A program made the position numbers and the translations under genes. This document shows positions 8,700 through 18,306 of a stretch of DNA of 26,408 bases, one piece after another. The stretch comes from Phoronis australis (Eukaryota; Phoronida; Phoronidae): assembly GCA_002633005.1 (NCBI GenBank), contig NMRA01000950.1, positions 14,944 through 41,351 of the forward strand, given 5' to 3'. Within the stretch, counting starts at the first letter, position 1, and the number at the start of each line of letters is the position of its first letter. Under the pieces are notes generated by a model. It had not been told where the DNA came from and made no database searches. It saw only the letters and a list, made by a program, of their open reading frames with translations.

Positions 8700-8804
8700 G
8701 TAAATGAACCACCTTTTGCCTGTGGCCAGCCTTTATCATCATTGGAAGCATTTTTGGGGGATAGCTGTGGGTTATATTATGGTTCTGCAAGTTTGTTTCG
8801 TCTT
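8700..8804 (+). other. Intron following exon g
   Basis: Short stretch leading into the 21-bp minisatellite; nothing else seen. Confidence 0.5.
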
Positions 8805-8909
8805 GTATGAGATGAGATAAATTTTGTATGAGATGAGATAAATTTTGTATGAGATGAGATAAATTTTGTATGAGATGAGATAAATTTTGTATGAGATGAG
8901 ATAAATTTT
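8805..8909 (+). repeat. 21-bp minisatellite, five perfect units
   Basis: The unit gtatgagatgagataaattt plus one t repeats five times without mismatch inside the intron between exons g and h. Because 21 is a multiple of three, the complementary strand is open and looks like a seven-residue repeat (YLISYKI). That is a by-product, not a gene. Confidence 0.97.
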
Positions 8910-9224
8910 GCTTCTGATTATTGTGAATGACATTAAAAAGGTGTTGTGTTTATTCAAATTTATTCAAAAGTTAACACAAGAAAATTATATTTTAATTATG
9001 TGCAATGTGTTGAGTAATTAATATGTCTATGATGTGTGTTGCTGTCCAGTATTCGTAGTGTGAGCCAAGTTGTTTCGCTTTTGCTATACCACTGACGTAA
9101 GTCATTAGACAATCAATCAAAATGCTTTGGTTCCAAATTTTACCAACTGGAAAAACATCTGTAAGTTTTTAAACCCACTTCATGTTTCATTATGATGTTG
9201 AGAGCTATCACTATGTGTTTCTAG
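8910..9224 (+). other. Rest of the intron between exons g and h
   Basis: About 315 bp, AT-rich, ending in the acceptor tatgtgtttctag. No further feature seen. Confidence 0.55.
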
Positions 9225-9367
9225 GCTACGTCAACACCTTGCTGTCCTGGAAGGCTCTCATACCTCTCAGCCGTCTCACATACTGTGCTTACCTAGCGCA
9301 CCCTATTGTCATGATGTGGTACTATTACTCTCAGGAGGTCCTTATCGTGTTCACATTGCCCAATATA
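9225..9367 (+). CDS. NRF-6-like gene, exon h (SRLTYCAYLAHP helix)
   Basis: It starts after gtttctag; its two first bases complete the Gly codon from exon g. It encodes GYVNTLLSWKALIPLSRLTY then CAYLAHPIVMMWYYYSQEVL and IVFTLPNI. The V-N-x-x-L-S-W-K-x-x-x-P-L-S-R-L-T-Y-C-A-Y-L-x-H-P-I-V run is the most recognisable signature of this family. The exon ends in phase 0 at a perfect gtaagt donor (9368), matching exon i. Confidence 0.96.
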
Positions 9368-10770
9368 GTAAGTTTGTGTGGGATATTACCTACTAACAGA
9401 ATAAGATGGGTCAGTAGTAAGTGGTGTTGAGAATTATGGAATGCTTGAAGGAAAATGAGCTGCAGATAAAACCAAAGGTTTTACTTGTTAAGGCAGGTTT
9501 CAGTATGCTAAATTGACTGTCTAAAGTAAGTCATAGAATTCAGTAGCGTTACTGCTAGTACTAAGGCCCAAAGTGAGGCACAGTTTCTACACGAGCACTC
9601 CTGGGTTATTGATAAGGGTATCATACCACAAGCCCACTCCATAACACAAGGGACTTGTGAATGAATCCTGATGTGACCATGTACTTTACTAAAAATGCAT
9701 GACCCCAACTCCTTAAGGTTCCCCTAACCTCACCTAACTTGCCTTTATGGCTCCAAATGTACATGTAAAGCACATATTTACTGATAGTACAAAATGTTGG
9801 TTTTGCTTTTATACCAGTCTACCATTGAGTGGGTCACATGACCATGTCTTTTTTAGTATTATTTAGCACAAAACAATTGCAAACCAACAGCGACATTAAG
9901 CAGGTGACCAAATTTCATTTGATAATATGTTTAATATGAAATAGTAAAGCATGCTTCAGTTTCCTAAATCATCGTGTTTTTGTTCTATACAACTTAATTT
10001 TGATTTGTTTCCTAAAAATCATAAGAGTCATATTTTGATAGCCCCTCTTGCCAAAGTTGGTCATTTATAAAACAAATCTCAAATTGTTCATTTGGGAGAA
10101 CAGAGGATAGATAAAGAATCACATTCAAAAGTTTCATTTGAATCTGATTAGCCATTTTGAGTGCAAGTGTGAAGTTAACTCTTGGTCTAACATAATCTTT
10201 GTGAACCTAGGCTTCGCTGGCTTGTGTCATGTCATGTGTACACAGCAGAATTTTTCATTGTTTTGCAAAGTATCAAATTCCAGCCAGGTGGTTGGCCGGA
10301 TACTTGTCTGTCAAAAACCAGTGGAATACATAGACGCCTGGCGCCTCGGCTCTCCAAACCTGTTAATGTCCCCACTGTAACTTGCTGTACAACGGTGAAA
10401 GTGTTCACATCAGAATGACAAATGTCAAATGAATTTTAATGTAAAGTAGTGAATAGCATGGTGGCCGTGTATGACAACTGTGAGCCAAGCGCTCCATGGA
10501 TGAGCTGCATTGTGGGTAAATAGCGCAGAGTCAGAGAGGGCACTGTACTATTCCAGGGATTGGCTATTGGATCAGTGTGACTTTCTTTGAAATATTTAAA
10601 AGCATGGTCACCTTTCAGATCTTCACGGTTTGTTTGTTACTTGCAAACTTAATTCCCAGTGTCTAATACACCCTATTTTGTGCCCATCTCTTTGTGGAGC
10701 CCACATCATTCGGATTCATTGTGTGTTCCATTATCTGCAGTCATTATTACCATTCTTCTTTGTCTTTCAG
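9368..10770 (+). other. Last intron, no recognisable feature
   Basis: 1403 bp between exons h and i. Several short open frames (for example 9508-9708 minus, 10138-10380 and 10224-10418 plus) overlap each other and show no domain. The acceptor tract ttcttctttgtctttcag is strong. Confidence 0.6.
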
Positions 10771-10887
10771 ATTTACTATTTCTTTGGTCATCTAATTGCT
10801 GCTTATGCTGTGGCGTTCGTGGCATCATTGTTGTTTGAGTCACCGATACTGGGTGTGGAGAAAGTCTTGTTGGGACGATTCCGATGA
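10771..10887 (+). CDS. NRF-6-like gene, last coding exon i
   Basis: It starts in phase 0 after tctttcag and runs 38 codons to TGA at 10885-10887. It encodes IYYFFGHLIAAYAVAFVASL and LFESPILGVEKVLLGRFR. This is the final membrane helix, followed by the F-E-x-P-x-x-x-x-E-K-x-L motif that closes nearly all NRF-6-like proteins, and a short basic cytoplasmic tail. The open frame upstream of 10771 is intron read-through. Confidence 0.95.
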   Translation: MYYFFGHLIAAYAVAFVASLLFESPILGVEKVLLGRFR

Positions 10888-10907
10888 CACTGATTATTTA
10901 ACTGTCC

Positions 10908-10913
10908 AATAAA
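10908..10913 (+). terminator. Polyadenylation signal AATAAA
   Basis: AATAAA lies 21 bp after the TGA of exon i, followed by a T-rich stretch (ctgtttctttttagt). It is the probable 3' end signal of the NRF-6-like transcript, with a very short 3' UTR. Confidence 0.75.
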
Positions 10914-12478
10914 CTGTTTCTTTTTAGTCAGTGTTTGAAAATAATTCATTTGTTGATTACTTCCTAGTTAAATTAAAATCTAGTCATTCCGACATGTAAA
11001 GTTTTAGATGTGGAGAATATTTGTTGTGGTGTTCTGGAATACATTGTCAAAATCCCCTAGTAAAATGACAAACAAATAGTTTGGTATATTTTATTTTTAA
11101 ACTTTGTTTCTCATCTCCTTTGTCGCTTTAACTATAACATTAGGGTGCGAAATCTTGGCCGTTGCAATAGGAAGTGGCTACTAAGATTAATTGTGCAGAC
11201 TCTTCACTCCACAATGCAGTATTCTGATGAATCAGCATAATCACTTTCAGTCATCGCCATTTTACGTGAGACGTGTTATGTTGCACTTTAAACGTTATCC
11301 GACTTGGTCTCGTAATTCGAACTTTATTGCCAGAAATAATAAGATGTCGACCATCATTTTTTACGTCAACCTTAGGTCCACGCGCTGCCACTGTCAAGCT
11401 GAGAATGAAGTGTTTTGTACTTTCAAAGTTTTTATATATTATCATGACCATCCAAAGATATCGCTGTGATTTTGTTTTTGAATAAATTTTAAGCATTTTA
11501 AGTAAAACTTAACTGATACAGTTTTAGTAAGGTTGTTATTGTTATGCCTTGGTATTCTTTGTAAAAGATAAGTCTGTGATAACTCATGACGTTGTCAATG
11601 TCTGCGTCACGTCAGTATGTTGCAAAATTACATGTACGTGAATAAAAGATATGTTAAAACCCTTTCTGATTTGCGTTTCCTGAATCTTTGATGCCGTCAA
11701 AGGTCGGGTTATTGTGTATATGTCCCCGTCGATGCGGCTACTTTTATGTTCCCTTGCTTAACCCCAACTTTTGCCCTAATCACGGCGGCCCTGCCTTTCC
11801 CCGCCACCCGTCATATAGAGCCAAAATATTGGGTTTCAAAGGATGGGATTGTCTAGTACTGTGGGTATTGAATTTTGTATAGGAAATGTGCGTTGGTTGT
11901 AGCAAAGCCACACCCCCGGATTAGTTAAGAAACTATGTAAAATGTAGAAAAAAAACGAAGAAAAAAAATGGCTGCCTATTATTTACGCCAGTGGGAAAAC
12001 ACGAAAGCTTCAATATCAGCGGAATAATAATGGAAATCACCACGACACAGAGTGGCGAAAAACTGATGAGTGATTGGAAGGAGGAATTGCGGGGTACAAA
12101 ATCATGAATCGCCTATGTTCAAACAAATTCGCTTCATATGCATCCGAAGCAGGCACGTCCAGGGACGCCTAAGTCGGATATATGTGTATATTTAGGTTCA
12201 AATATGTTAAACGTGTGATATTTTTCAAGGTCAGCATGTCAATCCACATGATTTTAATAAGAACAGTCGACATTACCGAAATTGGGCTTCGTCAGCTGAA
12301 GTTAGGGTACATTTTCATGTATGAAATGCCAAAGGTTTAACATGCTGAAATGGAATGCAAAACCTTTCGAATTGATAGGAGATGAAAACTGTCTTTTTGA
12401 CAAGACAAGGTGTCAATTGCAAACTTGAGACATCACCTTCTTTATAAAAGTTGAGCGATGATCCCACTGTAAATAAAT
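10914..12478. other. Intergenic sequence, no supported gene
   Basis: About 1.5 kb. At 11190-11496 frames on both strands are open at once for 70-92 codons, none with a recognisable domain, so I make no call. An AATAAA lies near 11640 (gtgaataaaagatatgtt) without an associated coding region. The stretch at 11940-11980 is A-rich. Confidence 0.5.
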
Positions 12479-12610
12479 CGAGAGCAACGTGAATCGTTGA
12501 AATGCGCCCACGAATGCACTACAAATGGTGTGTTTCTAGGGGAGTTCATTTGCATCATGGAAATGGTCACTAAATGACGCAAAATACGTCGAATCCAGCG
12601 GAAGCGAGAA
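12479..12610 (+). repeat. Dispersed repeat, copy related to 26070-26170
   Basis: Contains gagcaacgtgaatcgttgaaatgcgcccac, split here as gagcaacgtgaatcgttgaa and atgcgcccac, then tttctaggg and an ...aaaatacgtcgaatcca... stretch. A diverged copy of the first part is at 26070-26140. The second part resembles the repeats at 13383-14014. Confidence 0.55.
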
Positions 12611-12639
12611 CATATAATCATTTCTTAATCGAAATATTA

Positions 12640-13176
12640 CGGCGTTTTCCCGTTGTTCCCAACTTGTTCGATTCTGTAGCCAAACATCAAGTTGGGAAGT
12701 TTACCCTTTAGCCAATATCTTACACGACTGATTACATGTAACTCCAGACTGGCATTCATGGTTGGAGGGCCAGCTCTCTTGTGTTCGATAATTGCCCTAA
12801 TCTCCAATAAGATCGTATCTACCCTGACTGGGCTGTGCTGTTAAAAATGAAAGTTAAGTTATAACATATTTGAACATAAACCAATAGCATTTTTGAAAAC
12901 TTCGTCAAATGGTGATCATGTTTAGTTTTTGAATCGCCAAAATCGCCCAACTGTAACCGAAGTTGCGACAATCTATTCTTTCCGAATACACCAATCCAAT
13001 CTGAGATTGACTGTGTTCACACGTGGTCTGTAATAAGCCTGGTAGATAATTGGCCTGCTTGTTGTCATAATAGACCAAAAAGTGTGCTTGGAAGTTAACA
13101 AAGAAACTACATGTTATCACACGGTCAGAACCCCCTACGTCTGGTAGTCACTGAACGGGAAAACGCTGTCATGAGC
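12640..13176 (+). mobile_element. TIR element, family C, copy 2 (uninterrupted)
   Basis: It aligns end to end with the two halves of copy 1 (1086-1214 and 2328-2755). The left end ttacggcgttttcccgtt and right end aacgggaaaacgctgtcatg are inverted repeats with few mismatches. The hairpin near the left end (cccaacttg ... caagttggg) is present. It has no insertion at the ggagggccagctctc site where element A sits in copy 1. No transposase is recognised. An open frame on the minus strand (12905-13120) matches one in copy 1. Confidence 0.8.
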
Positions 13177-13314
13177 TACTTTCCAAATTTCATAAAAATC
13201 CGCCTGGGAACTTCAGAGGAAAACGGAAAAATGAAATTGCCAGTAGGATGCACAACGTTCGTAGAATCCATATGAAACTCGACTTCTTTCGTTGTTAATT
13301 TCATATTAATACAC

Positions 13315-14030
13315 AAGCTAAATTTAATGAAAAGGCTGCATTAGTTTTAAGAGATATATGTACAGCTGTGGGCACAAAAAACAAAACTGCCACAAGTGGG
13401 CGTCAGAGTTGTCGAAGTCTGCAAATCATTGTCAACCGTCCTCCTGACATTAAGAACATGTAGGCCCTACGACAATTTTCACAATCGTCCTTTGAGTGCT
13501 TTGGTTGATAGAACGCAAAAAAACAGACTCAAAAACACTAGATCAGTGGCGCAAAATGTGTCTATTCCATCTGACAGTCGTCGTCTGCTGTCATCCGCTT
13601 ATAAATACACTTGCTTAATTTAATAAAGATCCTGATGGGCATAGCACATACAGCTATGGACGCAAAAAATAATGTCGGATTTAGAGGGGGCCATGGCCCC
13701 CTAAAATTCTCCCTGATTCCATTAGAAGGTTCCAGATTGCGAATGTCTGACGGACAAAATCCTGGCTAGTACTCTGCCCTACCCCCTCCGCTAACTCAAA
13801 ATCGAGGGTCCAAACCTGAAAACTGCCACTAGGAAGCGCCACAGTAGTCCAAGTCCTCGGCCATCGTCAACCGTCCTCTTCAAATTAAGAACATATCTAC
13901 CAATTATCACAATCATCCTTTGAGTGGTTTGGTTGATAGGAGGGAGGACGCTGAAACGGACTCGAAAACAATAAAAGTGGTCAATAGGTGGCGAAAAATA
14001 CCTCGAATCCATCCAATAATAGAAAAGTTG
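13315..14030 (+). repeat. Diverged direct repeats
   Basis: 13383-13572 and 13819-14014 share aaaactgccac, cgtcaaccgtcctc, attaagaacat, atcctttgagtg, tttggttgatag and a ggcgaaaaatacctcgaatc-type stretch, at clearly less than full identity. A smaller repeated piece (acagctgtgggcacaaaa near 13362 and acagctatggacgcaaaa near 13650) lies between. This looks like a decayed tandem or nested repeat of unknown type, not a gene. Confidence 0.6.
13686..13701. repeat. 16-bp perfect palindrome
   Basis: gggggccatggccccc is a perfect inverted palindrome, strikingly GC-rich against its AT-rich surroundings. Function unknown. Confidence 0.7.
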
Positions 14031-14099
14031 AGTCATCTCACTAATCAATCCCCATATGCAAAATTTCATTGGGGACCTTTGAAGATAAAGAGGTAAACC

Positions 14100-14380
14100 T
14101 TAACTAAACAAATATTGCCATTTGGGGGAAAGGGGCACACTGGTGTTCCGAGCTGTTCAAAATTCGTCCCCATCCCTTGTCAGTTTCACAGGAACACATC
14201 TACCAAATCCTGTCAAGATCTTTGAGGAGTTTAGGAGATAACATCTGCGGACGCCGGACGACGGACGCCCAGACAGAGATGACGGCAATATGCACCCGAC
14301 CCACATGTAAGTATGTGGGCGGGTAAAAAGCGGTGCTCGGATGGTGTATGGCTGTTTTTTTATACCATACGAGGTCACAC
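14100..14380 (+). repeat. Probable tail of a dispersed element (ggacgccggacgacgg motif)
   Basis: A compact stretch with a short internal repeat (gcggacgccggacgacggac), agagatgacggcaatatgca, a hairpin (cccacat at 14300-14306 pairing with atgtggg at 14313-14319) and a gggcgggtaaaaag end. Such GGACG-rich, hairpin-ended tails are common in dispersed repeats of marine invertebrates. Only one copy is in this window, so the call rests on resemblance. Confidence 0.4.
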
Positions 14381-14430
14381 GTGGCCTTTCAATATACGCG
14401 ACCGCAGGGAGCGAAGCTTAGTGTTAAACC

Positions 14431-14491
14431 ATGGCAACTGACATGGGCATGGAGCTGCAGACAGTCGAGAAACGAAGGACTGTGAATACAG
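14431..14491 (+). other. Possible first coding exon (weak)
   Basis: An ATG in an excellent initiation context (aaaccATGGc) opens 20 codons, MATDMGMELQTVEKRRTVNT, then ends in phase 1 at a possible donor (acag|gtacat). No continuing exon was recognised downstream and no protein family is suggested. It may be the start of an unrecognised gene or chance. Confidence 0.2.
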
Positions 14492-14499
14492 GTACATGT

Positions 14500-15370
14500 A
14501 AGAGACAAAATTCAATGGAACACTTGACAACTCAGTATCAGGGCATGGTTTACCTTTTGTGGGCCGTGGCAGGATGTTTTTGTTAGGGTCTCAGTTTTTG
14601 CAGCATAGGTCGTCTAAATGCACTTGAAGACGTGCACGTAACAATTCATAAATGTATTTCGAAAAATTGAGATAACTTTATATTCAATGAAACAATTTTG
14701 AGAGGCTCCCCTCTGGCAAGGGACACCGAAGACAACTGTCGCTCTATTTTTTTCTCGAAATTGCATGCATCTATATCACTTGACAAATATTGATGACCCA
14801 ACAGATAACATTAATTGCAGCACATTGCCTGACCTTTGAAAGCATATATCTTTTTCATATTTAAGGGGCCGGTCCTTGAAGGTGGCATTAAAGGAGCATG
14901 CCACCCAAAAAACAACCTAATTTGTATCAATTTAGATCGAGTAGTTCTACTCTATAACGACACGTGCGGTTGCGTTACCTGACACCTGACGGCAGATGGA
15001 GGTGTTGAAATTATCCAATTACGTCATCGGTTTCACACGCGTTCTGTTCAGCAGTTCACAACACGGGTTACTGGTGTCAGCTTATCGCTTGGAGTCATCG
15101 TTTAGCACCAATAAATCATCAAACTTCGATGTAAAACCATTAAAAATACACCGAGTTCTTACAAAAACGTGTTGTTTTATTTCGCTCTTACGGCCTTATT
15201 GGTATTTGGACACACCGTAGCCTACAAAGTTCGGCAGGCCAATAAGGTCCGTAGCAGGAGTTTGGGGTGTGTTTGGAGATAATTTCGAAGTATTTTCCGT
15301 GAGATACAGACAGGAGAACCTAGATCTGTGTTGTTTAGACTTGTGATTTTCTGAGTTCTAAACACAAAAC
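14500..15370. other. Intergenic sequence
   Basis: No supported gene. An imperfect inverted repeat (cggccttattgg at 15191-15202, ccaataaggtccg at 15239-15251) is present. Short open frames at 14996-15220 (plus) and 15222-15416 (minus) lack recognisable content. Confidence 0.45.
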
Positions 15371-15371
15371 G

Positions 15372-15470
15372 CTCGTTATCCTGGCCAGTGACTCGGAGCC
15401 CGATCAGGCCCGTCACGGCCGGCCGGATTGACTCGTTATCCCGGTCAGTGGCTCGGAAACTGATCAGACA
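15372..15470 (+). repeat. 60-bp partial tandem duplication
   Basis: ctcgttatcctggccagtga at 15372 and ctcgttatcccggtcagtgg at 15432 begin similar stretches that both continue through ctcgga and gatcag, a period of 60 bp. Confidence 0.7.
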
Positions 15471-15925
15471 TCACGAACAAACCAGCCAAAGTTCAGTGGA
15501 AACTAAACTTCCAGTCAAGAAAATACTATACTAGTGAGCCAAAGTAATGTGCACGTGATTATGTTGGTGAATTAGCCACGAAACTGCAAATCTACTTACT
15601 CGTCGGGGGCCTCCAATTCAGTTCCGTTTTGGCCACAGCACCGTCAGGGCAGAAGTTGTACATTGACAATCATTATTTGAGTAATGTAAATGTAAATAAA
15701 GATTCCCCTAACACCTGGTAGTGGGGTGGAAATCACAACAGTTTCTGCCTGAAACACTAAATTAGAGCTCACACGGCCTCGGTGTCCCGTCAATTAGTTT
15801 TATTGCACCTAAAGCCGGTAACGCAGTGACTATTCATTGCCGGCTTCTCAAATCATTTCGTGCACTCACGAACACTCCAAAAGCATTTCAAATTACATCT
15901 ATCGAGACAGACTTTGTGTCACTTT

Positions 15926-15932
15926 TATATAA
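15926..15932 (+). promoter_or_regulatory. TATA-box candidate
   Basis: tatataa followed by g matches the TATA consensus. An initiator-like tcattt lies at 15956-15961, the usual 25-30 bp downstream, and an ATG follows at 15993. The spacing of the three elements, rather than any one alone, suggests a real core promoter. Confidence 0.45.
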
Positions 15933-15992
15933 GTATTGGTTAGAGTGAGAATAATTCATTTTGAAACAGAACGGTCAGTAATAAACGCCAAC

Positions 15993-16165
15993 ATGGCAAC
16001 TCGCAATCCCGACTTAGGACGAGCTAGAGCGGCTCATCAATCCCGATTTCGCAGGTGGATCGTTAAGTCTTACAGGCTATCAATTCGAACAGGAATACAG
16101 TGATGAAGAAATACTAAAGAGGCGCCGTGAACAAGCTCAGACAACGGAACGTATGAAGTTATTTG
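15993..16165 (+). pseudogene. Coding-like first exon with a 1-base frameshift (unrecognised protein)
   Basis: The ATG opens MATRNPDLG in one frame. From 16018 a second frame reads DELERLINPDFAGGSLSLTG, then YQFEQEYSDEEILKRRREQA and onward to MKLF, closing at a good donor (ttg|gtaagc, GT at 16166). The two frames meet at gacttaggac, where one extra g would account for the shift; the second frame otherwise has TAG just before 16018. The acidic, polar second frame with balanced codon use looks like true coding DNA. A YxFE-type acidic linker occurs in some P2RX7 C-terminal-like proteins, but this is only a weak resemblance. It could be a decayed gene, a retained fragment of a mobile element, or an intact gene with a sequencing error. 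Confidence 0.4.
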
Positions 16166-17150
16166 GTAAGCCGGCATTCGTGAGGCACTGTCGACGTTGT
16201 CTGCAGGCAACAGACACGGAGATGTCATACTTGCTATTTACAGCGTGCATTTCATTCTTCACTACCATGAGCCACTTCCTAAGCATTTCAGACTCTCAAG
16301 GAAGTAAAAAAACCCCGATATACTCGCTTTCCTAGCAGCTGCTTAGTTCGGACAAGCGGGAACGATACACCGCAACATAGCGGCATTCACTATGCATATG
16401 AACCACTGACGTCGCTAGCGTCGTTTCTCACCTTCCTCACATGTTAACGCGACACCTCTTGGCAAGGTAAGGTCGACCGTACGCGAGGCGATGTGGAAAT
16501 AGACCAATTAAGACGGCAAAAAAGACTAATTAAATCGGGTGGCATTAGCCTTTAATGGTATTCACGTGGCCCCCTTTACGTGACTGTTTTTATTTACAAA
16601 TTATTAAGGCAATACTCTCGGAGAGAGAGCCCAATGTTGGAATCGATTATCTTTAGTTTTTACTTTTTTGTAAATTGTGCAACCGGCTTTAATGTTTAGG
16701 GCGCTCTCTTCTTGCAGGGTCATTCGACGATGGAATGAAGTGTAACGCTTTTCCAAGCTTAATGATGTTTAGCTTTTCATCTTAAATTGACCCCTTTCAC
16801 AGGGGGCCTTCTCTCGGCGGGGCTGTTCGAGGAATTGTCTCTTTGTCCCTCTGTACGTGTAAATCCGGCACTGGTGAGTAAAACGAATCTCGAGGGGAAG
16901 TTGATATTCCAAGTTCACCAAAACACAAAACATGTGTGCCCAGCACAGCAGTATCAAGACATTCGACCCAAACAACCAAAAGTTTGAAAAATACAGTAGG
17001 ATTGACCGCCATCGAAAAGGTGGAATTTTGAAGAACGTGAAGACCATTATTTGTTATTTACACAAAATAACTATTTCCATTGATTATTTATAAAACATTG
17101 TTACCTTTATCTATAGTATCACAAGAATAGTATTTGTTGTTACTAGGAGT
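16166..17150. other. Sequence downstream of the coding-like exon
   Basis: Possible splice signals exist (ctcttcttgcag ending near 16719; ggcaag|gtaagg near 16467), but I cannot assemble a convincing continuing protein. An exon after 16719 read in the matching phase closes after about 22 codons. Overlapping open frames on both strands at 16769-17047 have no recognisable domain. Confidence 0.4.
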
Positions 17151-17359
17151 TGTTTTTCAAGCATTCGCACATGTCGAAAAGACTGTTGGGTCTACAATTT
17201 GTGGTGACCGTGTTAATGTCGAATGACTATACTCAAGGTACTCGCAGTCTAAACAAAGTATTCAGCTATTTCAAGTTCAAGTTTAATTCGTGAACAGTTA
17301 CAGTTACCTTTGAAAGGATCATACATGCTACATCTCCCATGTTCCCCCGGTTGGTTTCT

Positions 17360-17968
17360 GATTTACATGTTTAGCCTATGTATCTACGAAAATCGACAGT
17401 TTCGTAATAGATTATTTTTGGCATTTAAAAGCTAATTTTGTAAGACTTGATGACGTTTCAGTGGATTTAGTTGCAGCCTGAAGTTGGAAAAACTTTATAA
17501 TCTGATCTCCAAATAGTAAAGTACACTTTCACGGTTTTTGCCCATCTAAAAAAACTCTCAAAGACATTGATGAAATTTTGACAGTTGCCAAAAATGTACT
17601 AACAATTCAAATGACAAAAAATGCATTGCTTTTTGACGTTGGTACATGATTTGCCGTTTAAACTCACAAACAGGAGATCAAAATGGTATCAAGTTATTAA
17701 ATCAAGGTGAACGCATTGCTCAAGGAATCGAATGTTTGCTTTTGATTTACATGTTCATGCATTCAGGAAAATCGACTGATTGATAGGTGATTTTTTTACT
17801 ATTACCTAGTTGCAAGCTGACATTGGGAAACTTCGAAATATCATCAGATCCCAAATAGCAAAGTACACTAAACGATTTTCCATCTGGCATACAGTGTAAT
17901 ACTCAAAGATACTAATGAAGATCAGACAGCTCTGCAAAGTAGCACCGAAATGTTCTCACAATTCAAAT
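17360..17968 (+). repeat. Diverged direct duplication (about 240 bp, two copies)
   Basis: 17360-17612 and 17743-17968 share, in the same order, gatttacatgtt, gaaaatcgac, a gcagcctgaag/gcaagctgaca stretch, caaatagtaaagtacact/caaatagcaaagtacact, ctcaaaga and acaattcaaat. They are well diverged, so the duplication is old. Confidence 0.7.
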
Positions 17969-17971
17969 TGT

Positions 17972-18306
17972 CTAGTGGTGTAAAGTCACAAATCCCAGAT
18001 TGAAAAAAGTGTCATAGAAAGTAAAATCAAGCTCATTCCTTATTAACTTGGAAAGGTCGTCTTTGCACTTCTTTGATGTTCTTTGTTTCCAGTAGTATTG
18101 CGCAATAAATTTTTGTTCTTCACCATTGAATCGTTGGCTTGCCATTCCCGTGCATACTACACAGATGGAGTGCGCCATGATTGAGGCACCCACGTTAAAA
18201 ATATGGTGTTACCTTGCAGTAGGCCCGCACATAATATGAAATATCCACGGGAACTGAATTTGGAGTTCAAGCGTTGAAGTGTGTACATTTTGGGACACAC
18301 TCTGTA
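17972..18306 (-). mobile_element. 5' fragment of a Tc1/mariner-like transposon
   Basis: Read on the minus strand, the block starts with TA and cagagtgtgtcccaaaatgt, a close match to the tacagggtgtcccaaaa-type terminal repeat common in mariner-like elements. About 160 bp further an ATG (complement of 18143-18145) opens MASQRFNGEEQKFIAQYYW and KQRTSKKCKDDLSKL. This resembles the short helix-turn-helix region (F-x-x-E-E-x-x-F-I-x-x-Y-Y pattern) at the start of some mariner-type transposases. The frame ends after about 57 codons and neither the catalytic DDE/D domain nor the other terminus is visible, so this is a truncated relict. Confidence 0.55.

Larger units (their letters stand above)
1..10913 (+). 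other. 3' portion of an NRF-6-like acyltransferase-3 membrane protein gene
   Basis: Eight solid exons with AG/GT boundaries give a continuous family match, apart from one gap between 5711 and 8510. Together they encode about 357 residues. The visible order is that of the acyltransferase-3 fold (integral membrane acyl transfer): an R-x10-H motif in the first membrane segment, an SVDTFFLLSG segment, a WYLANDMQFYIIAP segment, a GLYG loop, an SRLTYCAYLAHP segment and a hydrophobic C-terminal helix. In the NRF-6 family this membrane domain follows an N-terminal extracellular domain, which would be encoded upstream of this window. Family members are linked to lipid or drug handling in nematodes; the substrate here is unknown. 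The exon for the central part of the domain is not visible, so the locus may be an intact gene with an assembly or divergence problem, or a pseudogene. Confidence 0.88.

Noticed and set aside
8772-8957. Antisense frame with a seven-residue repeat
   Set aside because: Produced entirely by the 21-bp minisatellite.
11190-11496. Three overlapping open frames on both strands
   Set aside because: Mutually exclusive, no domains, and placed just after the 3' end of the gene; openness on both strands at once suggests chance.
16787-16987. 66-codon open frame as a continuing exon of the 15993 gene
   Set aside because: Phase and splice sites do not connect convincingly; no similarity recognised.
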